A DNA stretch of 64,000 bases from Neorhizobium populisoli (lineage in GTDB: Bacteria > Pseudomonadota > Alphaproteobacteria > Rhizobiales > Rhizobiaceae), in NCBI RefSeq assembly GCF_019430945.1, contig NZ_JAHYCB010000002.1, positions 434,001 through 498,000 on the forward strand, written 5' to 3'. Position 1 is the stretch's first letter; every line of letters begins with the position of its first letter. This document shows positions 1 to 12,112 of this stretch, piece after piece. Made by a program: the position numbers and the translations under genes. A model generated the notes under the pieces. That model searched no databases, was not told the origin of the DNA, and was given only the letters and a program-made list of their open reading frames with translations.

Positions 1-439
1 CATCCGGCTTGATCAGGCCGATTTCGCCCGACACCGTGACGCCGCGTGGCTTGTCCAGAAACGGAAACATTTTTCGCGCCTGCACGAACGTATCGGCGGC
101 GAAATTGGTCAGCATCGTCACGTCGCGGCCCTTGCCGATCAGACCTTCCATGATGGCGACCGAGCCGTCATAGGCATGCGGCACCATCTCGTGCCAGTAT
201 GTGCGGAAGGCGTGGATATTGTCCGCATGCGCCGGATGGTCGGCGATCAGCAGCGCTTCGGCATCTTCCCATTTCCGGCCGCGATCCTGTTCGAGGTTCC
301 ATTCATGGGTGCAGACATTGGCGAAGAACCACTGGCGTTCGGCTTCGTCCGGAATGATGCGGCTATAGGGCAGGTTGGGATCGTAATGGATCAGAACCTT
401 GCCGATGTCGAAGACGATGTGGTCGATCTTGGCCGCCAT
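1..439 (-). CDS. HAD-superfamily hydrolase, YihX-like (partial, C-terminus beyond left edge)
   Basis: The first 146 codons of a HAD-IA phosphatase are present; the gene runs off the left edge. Motif I reads VFDIGKVLIHYDP near residue 10, the D-x-G-x-V form seen in YihX-type sugar-phosphate/FMN phosphatases. Motif II is the Thr of MLTNF near residue 116 and motif III the Lys of LIKPD near residue 144. The ATG at 439 is preceded by GAGG seven bases upstream. It is read away from mutY in the same direction, with a 48-base gap, so the two may be cotranscribed. A soluble phosphatase is expected; the substrate cannot be told from sequence. Confidence 0.85.
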   Translation of the reverse strand, partial: MAAKIDHIVFDIGKVLIHYDPNLPYSRIIPDEAERQWFFANVCTHEWNLEQDRGRKWEDAEALLIADHPAHADNIHAFRTYWHEMVPHAYDGSVAIMEGLIGKGRDVTMLTNFAADTFVQARKMFPFLDKPRGVTVSGEIGLIKPD

Positions 440-487
440 GAATTTCCTCTTTGAGATGGATTGCGCGATTTGGGTGGAAGCTTCGGT

Positions 488-1573
488 TTAGACGAAAGCC
501 AGTGGAATAGCTTGGGCAATGGCTTTTTTCATCACAGTCGGCAGGGCCTGGGCCTCTAGATTGGCAACCGGCTCCCACCATCCGTCGTCGACGATCACTT
601 TCGGCGTCTGCGCCCGGAAGATCGAGAGGCGGAGCTCGAAATGGGTGAAGACATGCGTGACGGTGCCGCAAGCCTCCCAGTCGGCCTGAAAGGGCGCGTG
701 ATCTACCGTCGAACCGCCGTCGATGCGAGAGGTCCAGGCGGTCGTCGGAACCTCGGTCATGCCGCCCAAAAGCCCGCTCGCGACACGGCGACGCAGCAGG
801 ATCTCGCCATCCGGCGTCACCGCCACGAAGGCCGCCCCCAGCCGCACCGGCTTGTCCTTCTTCGCCGCCTTCACCGGAAAACGCTCCGGATCGTGCCCGG
901 CAAAGGCCAGACAGTCGTCGCGGAAGGGACAGAGCGCGCAGGCCGGCCGTTTCGGCGTGCAGATCGTCGCACCGAGATCCATCATCGCCTGCGCGAAATC
1001 GCCGGGCCGGTCTGCCGGCGTCAGCTCGGCGACCTTCGCCTTCATCAGCGGCTTGGAGCCCGGAAGCGGCGCATCGATCGCGTAAAGCCGCGAAATGACG
1101 CGCTCCACATTGCCGTCCATCACCGCCGATTGTCGATTGAATGCGATCGCCGCAACCGCTGCCGAGGTATAGTCGCCGATGCCGGGAAGCGCTCGCAGGC
1201 CGTCTTCGGTGTCGGGAAACAATCCACCATGTTCCGAAGCGACGGCCTCGGCACATTTCTTCAGATTGCGGGCGCGGGCGTAATAGCCAAGCCCCGCCCA
1301 GGCCGCCATGACGTCATCCACAGGTGCTGCCGCGAGATCGGTGACCTCAGGCCAGAGCCCTAGAAACTTGGCGAAATAAGGTTTTACCGCCTGCACCGTC
1401 GTCTGCTGCAGCATCACTTCCGACAGCCAGATATGGTAGGGATCGGCCCGTTTTCCCGCCTTCGCCGCAGCCGGGCTCACCCGCCATGGCAGCTCCCGGT
1501 GATGCCGGTCGTACCAGGCGAGCAGCTGTCCCGGTAATTTCTGTGCATGGGTGAGGGGAGAGGTCTGGAGCAT
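488..1573 (-). CDS. mutY: A/G-specific adenine DNA glycosylase MutY
   Basis: Removes adenine mispaired with 8-oxoguanine in base excision repair. The 361-residue protein is normal length. The HhH-GPD domain has the catalytic Glu (E52 in SEVMLQQTT), the hairpin LPGIGDYTSAA around residue 130 and the catalytic Asp D153 in VMDGNVERV. The [4Fe-4S] ligands are C205, C212, C215 and C221 in the classical C-x6-C-x2-C-x5-C spacing. A NUDIX-like C-terminal domain from about residue 230 would read the 8-oxoG strand. Divergent from the DciA-like gene across 113 bases. No strong ribosome site is seen before the ATG at 1573. Confidence 0.95.
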   Translation of the reverse strand: MLQTSPLTHAQKLPGQLLAWYDRHHRELPWRVSPAAAKAGKRADPYHIWLSEVMLQQTTVQAVKPYFAKFLGLWPEVTDLAAAPVDDVMAAWAGLGYYARARNLKKCAEAVASEHGGLFPDTEDGLRALPGIGDYTSAAVAAIAFNRQSAVMDGNVERVISRLYAIDAPLPGSKPLMKAKVAELTPADRPGDFAQAMMDLGATICTPKRPACALCPFRDDCLAFAGHDPERFPVKAAKKDKPVRLGAAFVAVTPDGEILLRRRVASGLLGGMTEVPTTAWTSRIDGGSTVDHAPFQADWEACGTVTHVFTHFELRLSIFRAQTPKVIVDDGWWEPVANLEAQALPTVMKKAIAQAIPLAFV

Positions 1574-1686
1574 CGTTTGCCGTGATGGAGGGATATCGCA
1601 TATACTTGAGAGAAGATTGCGCCGGCTTCAAGGATGCTGGAGATGAATAGGGCGCGTAACCCATCGGGTATCCTGAGTTATCCAAG

Positions 1687-2190
1687 ATGAATTATCCCAA
1701 GAAGCGCGAGCAGCAGATTGCCGAAGTGGCGAACGGCATCATTGATCCGGTGCTGGCCCGTCGCGCCGGCATTTCGACGGCTTTGCTCGGCTCCTGGGAC
1801 GAGATCGCCGGCGAGGAATTCGCCGATTGCACGCGGCCGGAGAAGATTGCCTGGCCGCGCCGCGACGAAGGCACGGGCTCCGGCGGCGGCCATCAGCCCG
1901 GCGTCTTGACGATCGCCTGCGAAGGGGCGAGGGCGCTTTTCCTCACCCACGCCCAGGGCGAGCTGATTGCCCGTATCAACGGCTTCTTTGGTTTTCCGGC
2001 CGTCCGCCAGATCCGCATCGTCCAGAAACCCGTATCGCAGACCTTCCGCCATCCAAGAAAGCCGCCGCCGCTGAAGGGCGAGGCGGCGAAGCGGCTGGAG
2101 GGCATGATAGAAGGGATCGAGAGCGAGGCGCTGCGCAAGGCGGTCGAAAGGCTCGGCACGGCGGTGCTGCAGAAGAAGCGCAAAGCCTGA
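1687..2190 (+). CDS. DUF721 (DciA-like) protein
   Basis: A 167-residue protein of the DUF721 family. It starts MNYPKKREQQ and contains the family core around LGSWDEIAGEEFADCTRP (residues 34-51), followed by a compact domain to about residue 120 and a basic tail. DUF721 proteins include DciA, the helicase-loading factor of bacteria lacking DnaC/DnaI; assigning that role here is inference from the family. The gene is divergent from mutY and convergent with ppdK, whose stop lies 16 bases after this stop, a common Rhizobiaceae arrangement. Confidence 0.8.
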   Translation: MNYPKKREQQIAEVANGIIDPVLARRAGISTALLGSWDEIAGEEFADCTRPEKIAWPRRDEGTGSGGGHQPGVLTIACEGARALFLTHAQGELIARINGFFGFPAVRQIRIVQKPVSQTFRHPRKPPPLKGEAAKRLEGMIEGIESEALRKAVERLGTAVLQKKRKA

Positions 2191-2206
2191 AACGCACATG
2201 TAAGGC

Positions 2207-4873
<2,667 letters not shown>

Positions 4874-5234
4874 TGCCTGCTCTCCACCCCGACGCAGCCG
4901 TTCTGCGTCATAACTACCTGTTTTATGACGGTTTGGAAACGGATGAAGGCAGGATTATGTTGCAGTGCAACAAGAGCATGGAATAGCAATAATTGTGCCG
5001 GGAGAAACAAAGCTTTGCGGGGCCGGATCACAGGCGGCCCCGCAAAGCTTTCCGTCCGGGACAGGAAACCCGAACGGGGGGTAGGAAACTCGTTCACCGG
5101 GCCTGGAGGCGCCCGAAAGTGGAACCGCCGTTCCAACTCATGTTTTATCAAATAGCATTATACGCAAAACCACATCCCCCATATGGGTGATTCTACGTAG
5201 ATCGTGAGCATTTTTACATAAAAGGGTAAATTGC
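4874..5234. other. 361-base intergenic region between smc and ppdK
   Basis: No convincing gene. It contains the long perfect hairpin at 5009-5051 listed separately, and an AT-rich part (about 5150-5230) with a short palindrome CCCATATGGG. It should hold the smc transcript end and the ppdK promoter and leader, both read on the minus strand. I could not fix a promoter. Confidence 0.6.
5009..5051 (-). repeat. Perfect 16-bp inverted repeat (hairpin)
   Basis: Bases 5009-5024 (AAAGCTTTGCGGGGCC) are the exact reverse complement of 5036-5051, with an 11-base loop. It lies 184 bases after the smc stop and 136 bases before the ppdK start in the direction of transcription. On the minus strand it is followed only by GTTTC, so the U-tract expected of an intrinsic terminator is weak. 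It may be an smc terminator, a ppdK leader structure or a protein-binding site. Confidence 0.75.
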
Positions 5235-8200
5235 TCAGCTTGCTTCGCGCAGAAGCTCTGCAGTCTGCAGATCCACGGAAACCAGCTGGGACACACCTTG
5301 CTCGGCCATTGTGACGCCGAAAAGGCGGTTCATGCGGGCCATGGTGATGGGATTGTGGGTAATAATGATGAAGCGGGTTTCGGTAGAAGCCGCCATCTCA
5401 TCCATCAGATTGCAGTAACGTTCCACATTGTGGTCGTCTAGCGGTGCATCCACTTCGTCAAGCACGCAGATCGGCGCCGGATTGGTGAGGAAAACCGCAA
5501 AGATCAGCGCCATTGCCGTCAATGCCTGCTCGCCACCGGACAGAAGCGTCATGGTCTGCGGCTTCTTGCCTGGCGGACGGGCGAGGATTTCGAGGCCGGC
5601 TTCCAGCGGATCGTCCGATTCGATCAGCTGCAGTTCGGCCGTACCGCCCCCGAAGAGATGGGTGAACAGCCGCTTGAACTGCTCGTTGACCACGTCGAAG
5701 GCGGCGAGCAGCCGCTCCCGGCCTTCGCGGTTGAGGCTCTGGATCGCGCCGCGCAGCTTGCGGATCGCGTCGATCACGTCGGCGCGCTCGCGCATCAGGG
5801 TGTCGAGCTTGTCGGAAAGCTCTTTCTGTTCCTCGTCTGCGCGTAGATTGACGGCACCCAAGCGCTCCCGCTCCATGCGGAACCGGTCCACTTCGCGTTC
5901 GATCTCGCGGATATCCGGCATCGGCGCGTCGGGCTTCAGGCCCGTCAGACGGAAGACCTCATGAGGCGCCGCATTCAGCGTCTCGCGGATGCGGTTTTCG
6001 CTGTCGTGCCGCTTTTCGGCGGCGGACACCAGACGTTCTTCGGCGCGACCGCGCCGTTCGCGGGCTTCAGCCAGTTCGGAAAGCGCGGTGGCGGCGATGC
6101 GGTCGGTGTCGCGCTGGCGGGTCTCGGCCTCGGCCAGCCGGTCGGAGGCGGCACGGCGCTGGTCCTCGGCCTTCTGCAACTCGGAAATCAGCGCCCGGCG
6201 CTTGTCGTCGAATTCTTCCGGTGCGGCCTCGAGATCGGCGATTTCCTCGCGCGCCTCGTCTTCGCGCTCGCGCAGGCTGGCAATATGCTCGGCGGCGCTG
6301 GCGGCGCGCGTATTCCAGGAGGCGCGTTCCTGGGCGATCGCCGCGATGCGCCGCTTGCGGGCTTCCGTCTCGCGGCTCAGCCCTTCGTAGCGGGCACGCG
6401 CTTCGGCCAGCAGGCCGCGATCGGTGGCGACCAGCATCTGCTGTTCGCGCAGCCGGTTGTCGATATCGGAAATATCCGGCGCGTCCTCGAGCTCGGCGCG
6501 GGCATTCTCTTCCTGAATACCGAGATCCTCGATCTGCGCATTGAGCTGGTTTAGCGCTTCCGTCACCACATCGCGGCGGCGGGTCAAATCGCCCGCGGCG
6601 CGCTCGGCAGCGGCAAGCGCATCGCGCGCCTCGGAAAGCTGGCGGGCGGCCATGCGGCTGCGATCGCGGGCTTCCGAAAGCTGCCGTTCGCGGGCGGCGA
6701 TTTCCGTACCCGCTTCGGCAAGCGCTGCTTCGGTTTCGGAAACGACGATGCGCGCGTCGTCGATTTCCGCTTCGAGTTCGGAAAGGCGGTTCTTCTGGGA
6801 AAGGCGAAGGGCCGCCGCACCCGGCGCCTCCGAGCCGGTCACATGTCCATCCCAGCGATGGATCGCACCATCCTTGGTCACCAGCCGCTGTCCGGGCTTC
6901 AGAAGCGGCATCAGCCGCTGCGCATCGGCGGCAGTGACGACGCCGATCTGGGCGAGCGTGCGGGCAAGCTCCGGTGGTGCAGTAACGCGGGCGGAAAGCG
7001 GTTCGGCACCCTGCGGCAGTGCCGGATCGTCCGAACTGTCGCCGTTCAGGACCCAATAGGTGGGGGCGGCGTTATCGACCGGGCTTTCCAGATCGTCGCC
7101 GAGTGCGGCTCCAAGCGCCGCCTCGTAACCGCGATCGACACGGATCATTTCCGCCACGCCGATAAAATCGTCGGAAACGGCGCTGGCAGCGAGCATCTTG
7201 CGGATCGTGCGGGCCTCGGTTTCCAGCCCGTTCAGCGCCGAACGGGCAGCCTCGACCGGGCCGCGGGCCAGCATCTCGTTGGCGCGGGTCAGCGCCAAAG
7301 CGGCCTCGACTTCTTCGGCAATGATCGCGGCGTCTTCCACAGCGATCTCGGCAGCTTCCACCGCCTCACGCTTTTCGATCGGATCGTCGAGCCCGGAAAG
7401 CCTGTCGTTGATCGCATCGAGTTCGCCGCCCGCCTCGGCAAGCTGGCGGTCGAGGCGCTGGTGGCGCTCGGCAAGATCGCGGATCAGTCGTTCGAGCTGG
7501 TTGCGGCCGGCGGCTGCCTCGGCGCGTTCGGCAGTGATCGCGGTAAACAGCCTTTCGCTCTCGGCAAGCGAAGCGGCGGCCGCCTCGAACGCTTCACGGA
7601 GTTCGTCGGCTTCCGCGCCGGAATCGGCCAGCATCTCGTTCAGCTCGGCCTCTTCCTGGTCGAGTTTGTCGAGAAAGGCGGTATTGTCGGCCGCAAGCTG
7701 TTCCTCGCGGCGAATGTCTTCGGCAAGCTGGGAGAGCCGACGGGTCAGCTCGTCGCGACGCTTCAACAGGCGGTTCGCCTCTTCCTCCAGCTGGCCGCGG
7801 GCGATCTGCAGGCGCTGCAGGGCAGCACCTGCCTTGGCTTCTTCCTCGCGCAGTTCCGGCAGTTTCAGGCTGGCAATGCCTTGCTGCTTGGCGGCTTCCA
7901 TCTGCGCCTGCGCTTTTTCGGCGACGACGACGGTGATCTGGTTCAGCGCGCTTTCGGCTTCCGCCTCGGCATCGCGCGCCTGCACCCAGCGGACATGCAG
8001 CAGCATCGCCTCGCGGGAGCGGATTTCGGCCGACAGCATCTTGAAGCGGTTCGCCTGGCGGGCTTGCCGTTTCAGGCTCTCGATCTGGCTTTCAAGCTGC
8101 GACAGCACGTCGTCGAGGCGTTCGAGATTGCCTTCGGCGGCGCGCAGGCGAAGCTCCGCCTCGTGACGGCGGGAATGCAGACCGGAAATGCCGGCTGCCT

Positions 8201-8696
8201 CTTCCAGCAGCTGGCGGCGGGCCTGCGGTTTCGCCTGGATAAGTTCGCCGATCCGGCCCTGACCGACCATCGACGGCGAGCGGGCGCCGGTCGAGGCATC
8301 GGCAAACAGCAGCTGCACATCCTTGGCGCGCGCTTCCTTGCCGTTGATGCGGTAGACCGAACCGTTCTCGCGCTCGATGCGGCGCGTCACCTGGATTTCG
8401 TCGGCATCGTTGAAGGCGGCCGGCGCCGTGCGGTCGGCATTGTCGAGATACAGGCCAACCTCGGCCGTATTGCGGGCCGGGCGGTTGCCGGAACCCGAAA
8501 AGATCACATCGTCCATGCCGGACGCGCGCATGTTCTTGTAGGAATTTTCCCCCATTACCCAGCGCAGCGCTTCGACAAGGTTCGACTTGCCGCAGCCGTT
8601 CGGGCCGACCACGCCGGTCAATCCACGCTCGATGATGAATTCCGTCGGTTCGACGAAGGACTTGAAGCCGACGACGCGGAGCTTGTTGAATTTCAT
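5235..8696 (-). CDS. smc: Chromosome segregation ATPase SMC
   Basis: Core condensin subunit that compacts and segregates chromosomes. From the ATG at 8696 it is 1153 residues, normal for SMC. The N-terminal head has Walker A GPNGCGKSN near residues 33-41. Two long coiled coils flank a hinge at roughly residues 480-640. The C-terminal head has the signature LLSGGEQ and Walker B with LDEVDAPLDDHN. An upstream in-frame GTG at 8705 would add three residues, but the protein beginning MKFNKLRVVGFKSF fits the family better. It is downstream of the DsbA-type gene in the same direction. No ScpA or ScpB gene is in the window. Confidence 0.97.
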   Translation of the reverse strand: MKFNKLRVVGFKSFVEPTEFIIERGLTGVVGPNGCGKSNLVEALRWVMGENSYKNMRASGMDDVIFSGSGNRPARNTAEVGLYLDNADRTAPAAFNDADEIQVTRRIERENGSVYRINGKEARAKDVQLLFADASTGARSPSMVGQGRIGELIQAKPQARRQLLEEAAGISGLHSRRHEAELRLRAAEGNLERLDDVLSQLESQIESLKRQARQANRFKMLSAEIRSREAMLLHVRWVQARDAEAEAESALNQITVVVAEKAQAQMEAAKQQGIASLKLPELREEEAKAGAALQRLQIARGQLEEEANRLLKRRDELTRRLSQLAEDIRREEQLAADNTAFLDKLDQEEAELNEMLADSGAEADELREAFEAAAASLAESERLFTAITAERAEAAAGRNQLERLIRDLAERHQRLDRQLAEAGGELDAINDRLSGLDDPIEKREAVEAAEIAVEDAAIIAEEVEAALALTRANEMLARGPVEAARSALNGLETEARTIRKMLAASAVSDDFIGVAEMIRVDRGYEAALGAALGDDLESPVDNAAPTYWVLNGDSSDDPALPQGAEPLSARVTAPPELARTLAQIGVVTAADAQRLMPLLKPGQRLVTKDGAIHRWDGHVTGSEAPGAAALRLSQKNRLSELEAEIDDARIVVSETEAALAEAGTEIAARERQLSEARDRSRMAARQLSEARDALAAAERAAGDLTRRRDVVTEALNQLNAQIEDLGIQEENARAELEDAPDISDIDNRLREQQMLVATDRGLLAEARARYEGLSRETEARKRRIAAIAQERASWNTRAASAAEHIASLREREDEAREEIADLEAAPEEFDDKRRALISELQKAEDQRRAASDRLAEAETRQRDTDRIAATALSELAEARERRGRAEERLVSAAEKRHDSENRIRETLNAAPHEVFRLTGLKPDAPMPDIREIEREVDRFRMERERLGAVNLRADEEQKELSDKLDTLMRERADVIDAIRKLRGAIQSLNREGRERLLAAFDVVNEQFKRLFTHLFGGGTAELQLIESDDPLEAGLEILARPPGKKPQTMTLLSGGEQALTAMALIFAVFLTNPAPICVLDEVDAPLDDHNVERYCNLMDEMAASTETRFIIITHNPITMARMNRLFGVTMAEQGVSQLVSVDLQTAELLREAS

Positions 8697-8716
8697 GAGG
8701 CGCACGCTGGGGAAGC

Positions 8717-8752
8717 GTACCCCCCTCTACCTGGCAGAGCAGAGGGGGGTAC
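8717..8752. repeat. Short palindromic repeat, 12-bp arms
   Basis: Arms 8717-8728 (GTACCCCCCTCT) and 8741-8752 are perfect inverted copies around a 12-base loop. The arms match the outer ends of the longer element at 63054-63212, so this looks like an internally deleted copy of that family. It lies between the dsbA-type gene and smc. Confidence 0.8.
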
Positions 8753-8810
8753 TTGATGCGCTCGCAGAGTCACACGTGGTCGAAGGCGAGTGGCGCTTTG
8801 CCGCTCATCC

Positions 8811-9515
8811 TTAAGCAAGGCTGTCGAAAAGCTTCGACATGGATTCAACCGACATGTCTCCCGAATACTTCTTGCCGTTGATGAGGAAGGTCGGCGTCGA
8901 ATTTACGCCGAATTCGTCCGCACCACGCTTGGCAGTTCCGTTCACATCATCGAGAAGCTTCTGGTTCGTCAAGCAGGACTCGAAAGTCTGCTGTGAGTAA
9001 CCTGCCAGTTTGACGCTCTGGAGCAGTGCATTGCGCACATTGTTGTCAGCCGGAGCCGCCCAGGCGCGCTGCTGCTTGAAGAGCATCGAGACCATGGCGA
9101 AATACTGCTGCGGTGCCGAAAGCTGCTTCGTGTCCTGCGGGTTGCAGCGGGCCAGCATGAAAGCAGCCGTCGCGACCGGGTCGAACGGGAATTCGCGGAT
9201 GATGAAGCGGACCTTGCCGGTGTCGACATACTTGGTCTTGATGGCATCGAAGGTCTTGTTGTGGAAGTTGGCGCAATGCGGGCAGGTCATCGACATATAT
9301 TCGATCACCTGGATCGGCGCCTTTTCATCACCCAGCGTCATTTCCGGCAGCGCGCCCGGCTTCAGCGCGGCGGCCATGTCCACATCGCCCTGGCTTTCCG
9401 GCATTTCCTGCGCAAAGGCCTGGGAAGCGCCAAGCGGTAGCGCGAGGCAAAGCGCGGTCACGGCAACGCCGCCGAGAAGTGCGCGCCTGGTCATGGTCAT
9501 ATCGTTCATCTGCAT
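8811..9515 (-). CDS. DsbA-family thioredoxin-domain protein, exported
   Basis: A 234-residue periplasmic thiol-disulfide oxidoreductase. An N-terminal export signal contains TRRALLGG, resembling a twin-arginine motif, then a hydrophobic stretch and an Ala-rich cleavage region near residue 36. The active site is C78-P-H-C81, the DsbA-type CPHC. The rest is the DsbA thioredoxin fold with its helical insert. It probably helps oxidise envelope proteins. No DsbB-like partner is visible. Several Met codons lie within the first 24 bases (9515, 9509, 9500, 9494); the start is uncertain by up to seven residues. Confidence 0.88.
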   Translation of the reverse strand: MQMNDMTMTRRALLGGVAVTALCLALPLGASQAFAQEMPESQGDVDMAAALKPGALPEMTLGDEKAPIQVIEYMSMTCPHCANFHNKTFDAIKTKYVDTGKVRFIIREFPFDPVATAAFMLARCNPQDTKQLSAPQQYFAMVSMLFKQQRAWAAPADNNVRNALLQSVKLAGYSQQTFESCLTNQKLLDDVNGTAKRGADEFGVNSTPTFLINGKKYSGDMSVESMSKLFDSLA

Positions 9516-9691
9516 GGAACACCCGTGTGCGAGAGGTCTTAAATCCTAAGGTTGACATTCCGTATCGCGGCGCCCGAACGCGAACAAGCTGTCGATAGGT
9601 AAATCTCTTCAAACAATTGTGACGAAATGAGGGGCGAAGAGCGATGAAGGCTTCGAGCCCAAGCGAGAGGCCAGGTCTGCGGTCCCTTTGT

Positions 9692-9961
9692 TCAAGGTCG
9701 CCTGACAATCACCCGCCGCTCCACGATCATTGGCGGAGCCCACAGCATCCGTTCCGTCCTTGCCTGGAAGGCGCGGCTATCGGCGCGGCGGTCGAGGTCG
9801 AGATCGAGCAGGCAGCGGGCCATGGCATCGGTATGGGTGCGGAAACCGTAACCGGCGCAGGTGCGTTCGTCTGCGGCGCGCCGCTCCTCCGGCGTCACGG
9901 TCTGGCAGGCGGCAAGAGGGCCGGCAAGGGCTGCAATGAGGACGAGGCGGCGAAAGCGCAT
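9692..9961 (-). CDS. Small lipoprotein, conserved hypothetical
   Basis: An 89-residue protein with a lipoprotein signal peptide: basic MRFRR, a hydrophobic core, and lipobox LAAC with Cys near residue 19. The mature part is Arg- and Asp-rich with no recognised domain. I chose the ATG at 9961 because GGGAG lies eight bases upstream; an in-frame ATG at 9976 has no ribosome site. Function unknown. Confidence 0.65.
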   Translation of the reverse strand: MRFRRLVLIAALAGPLAACQTVTPEERRAADERTCAGYGFRTHTDAMARCLLDLDLDRRADSRAFQARTERMLWAPPMIVERRVIVRRP

Positions 9962-10070
9962 GGCGAGAACTCCCATTCATATGCCGGGATAAATCTTCAA
10001 GGATTTCATTCCCGGACAAGCTGTTCTACACAGGATGCAGCGCTTTCGCCATGGAGCACGTCCCAATCCC

Positions 10071-10964
10071 ATGACCGTTCGTTTCGTCCGGCCAGTTTCC
10101 CATTCCGCCACGGCGGCGCGCCGGCTCGGCATTTCGGCGCTGGTCCTGTTTCTGATCGCAGCGCTTGCGCACCGCTTCGGCCCATTGACGACGCCCGATT
10201 TCCTGGCCTTGCTTTTCCTCTCGGCCGCAATCGCGCTCGCCTCGGTGCCCTTGTCGCTGATGGGGCTGGCCAGGTTATGGCAGGTGGGCGCGGAAGGCGG
10301 CGTCGCAGCCGCCAAGGGGCTGGTCTATGCGGCGGTGCCGCTGGGTGTGGTGGCGACGGGCGCCTTCTATTATTACACCCTGCCGGCGCTTTACGACATC
10401 TCGACAGACCTCACCGATGCACCGGCATGGGTCGCCGAGCCGAAGGCCAGGCAGCAATGGCTGCCGCGCCCGGTCAACGTCACCTCGGCGGACCGGCGGA
10501 TACAGTTTTCCGCCTATCCGGGGCTGACCGGCCGTCGTTACGAAGGCGCGCTCGACCGTGTCTACGAAGGCGTCCAGAAGGCGCTTCCTTCGGCGCGCAT
10601 CGGCATTACCCGCAAGCAGGGGATCGAGCTGGTGCAGCCGGATATTTCCGAACGTCCCGCGCCGCAGGACGAACAGGCGCCGGTGCCCGATGTCGCCCCC
10701 ATTCCGCTGCCGCGCCCCCAACCCTCGCTGACGCCGGTCTTCGGCAATGCCGGCGATGTGCTGCTGCAGGGCGAGACGCGCACGCTTGTCTTCGGGCTGC
10801 GCTTCGATGTCGTCATCCGCCTGCGGGAGGATGCGGAAACCACGTCGGTCGATATCCGCGTGGCGCCGCGTTACGGCGCGCATGATCTGGGCATAGGCGA
10901 GCAGATTGCCGAAGACTTTCTGGACAGGCTGGACACCGAGCTTCTGGGTATCGCCGGAAACTAG
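10071..10964 (+). CDS. DUF1499 family membrane protein
   Basis: A protein of about 297 residues with three predicted transmembrane segments in the first 110 residues, then a soluble domain beginning near SADRRIQFSAYPG that matches the DUF1499 pattern, with a Pro-rich insertion in the middle. Role unknown; likely inner membrane. The ATG at 10071 (MTVRFVRP) is preferred; an ATG at 10035 would add 12 residues. Convergent with the metallo-hydrolase downstream. Confidence 0.7.
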   Translation: MTVRFVRPVSHSATAARRLGISALVLFLIAALAHRFGPLTTPDFLALLFLSAAIALASVPLSLMGLARLWQVGAEGGVAAAKGLVYAAVPLGVVATGAFYYYTLPALYDISTDLTDAPAWVAEPKARQQWLPRPVNVTSADRRIQFSAYPGLTGRRYEGALDRVYEGVQKALPSARIGITRKQGIELVQPDISERPAPQDEQAPVPDVAPIPLPRPQPSLTPVFGNAGDVLLQGETRTLVFGLRFDVVIRLREDAETTSVDIRVAPRYGAHDLGIGEQIAEDFLDRLDTELLGIAGN

Positions 10965-10991
10965 AACCTTTCCGCTTTCGCCGGAATTGCG

Positions 10992-11918
10992 CTAGGCGAG
11001 ATCGTAGGCGCCCGTCAAAGACGGTGGTCCGTCGGTGACGACCCTGCCTTTTTCGACCAGGTCTTCGAGATGTGCCAGCACGGAGAGTGCGGCCGCGCCA
11101 TGCAGGCGCGGATCGGTCGTGGCATAGATCACCTTCACCATGTCCGGGATCAGCCGGTCGCCCACCCTGATGCGCTCCAGCACTGCGCGCTCGCGCATCC
11201 GCCGATGGGTCCGAAGACCTCGCAGGAAAGAGGCGGGCTCCTTCACAGGGCCGCCGTGACCGGGCAGGAAAAGCCGGTCGTCGCGGGCGAGCAGTTTTTC
11301 CAGCGAGGCCATGAAATCCGCCATCGACCCATCCGGAGGCGCAACGATCGTCGTCGCCCATGCCATGATGTGATCGGCGGAAAACAGGATATCCGTGCCT
11401 TCAAGCGCAAAGGCCGAGTGGTTTGCCGTATGGCCCGGCGTATGCACGGCGGTCAGAGCCCAGCCGTCTCCCTCCAACGTCGCGCCGTCCGGCAGTACGA
11501 TATCGGGCATGAAATCCATGTCCGAGCTTTCCGCGAACGGATTGACCTCTCCGGCATGCAGCGGGCGCGAGGGGCGGTGCGGCCCTTCCGCCACCGTCGG
11601 TGCGCCGGTCGCATCCTTCAGGCGGCGGGCAAGCGGCGAGTGGTCGCGGTGGGTGTGGCTTACGAGGATATGCGATACCTCGCGGCCCTTCAGCGCCGCC
11701 ATCAGCGCTTCGAAATGCGCGTCACTTTCCGGACCGGGATCGATGACAGCAACCGAGGCGCCGCCGACAATATAAGTATTCGTGCCATGGAAGGTGAAAG
11801 GCGAGGGATTATTGACGGTCAGCCGCTGAATGCCATTCGCGACGTCGATGGCAGTACCGTAATGAGGCGTGAAGGTCATATCGAAGGCGGGTTGGCTTGC
11901 ATCATCGTCTTCCGCCAT
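10992..11918 (-). CDS. MBL-fold metallo-hydrolase
   Basis: A 308-residue metallo-beta-lactamase-fold hydrolase. The metal motif is SHTHRDHSPLA (H-x-H-x-D-H), with a further metal His in HTPGHT and Asp in the FSADHIM strand. The C-terminal 60 residues look like the winged-helix tail found in LACTB2-like hydrolases. The ATG at 11918 (MAEDDDAS) has GGAG seven bases upstream; earlier ATGs at 11930 and 11936 are less well placed. The family includes RNA nucleases and thioesterases, so the substrate is open. Confidence 0.8.
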   Translation of the reverse strand: MAEDDDASQPAFDMTFTPHYGTAIDVANGIQRLTVNNPSPFTFHGTNTYIVGGASVAVIDPGPESDAHFEALMAALKGREVSHILVSHTHRDHSPLARRLKDATGAPTVAEGPHRPSRPLHAGEVNPFAESSDMDFMPDIVLPDGATLEGDGWALTAVHTPGHTANHSAFALEGTDILFSADHIMAWATTIVAPPDGSMADFMASLEKLLARDDRLFLPGHGGPVKEPASFLRGLRTHRRMRERAVLERIRVGDRLIPDMVKVIYATTDPRLHGAAALSVLAHLEDLVEKGRVVTDGPPSLTGAYDLA

Positions 11919-12112
11919 GGGCTGCTCCATCGGCATTTCGATTGTCTTCGGTCGGGTTCGCCGCCGCAGATGGACCGGCGCCCGCAGCTCTAGCACGACG
12001 CATGCCGGGAAATCTTCAAAAAACCGTCACGGCGCATTGCCGCATGGATGAAGCTTTGCTAGAGGAAGCCACCTCGCGGGCGACACATTCCGATTTGCCG
12101 TCCGCATCATGC

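Noticed and set aside
363..1256. Long open frame of 297 codons overlapping mutY on the same strand
   Set aside because: It lies in another frame of mutY, which has all catalytic and Fe-S residues; the translation is Arg-rich and without motifs.
6843..8756. 637-codon plus-strand frame across smc
   Set aside because: Antisense shadow of smc with no domain or ribosome site.
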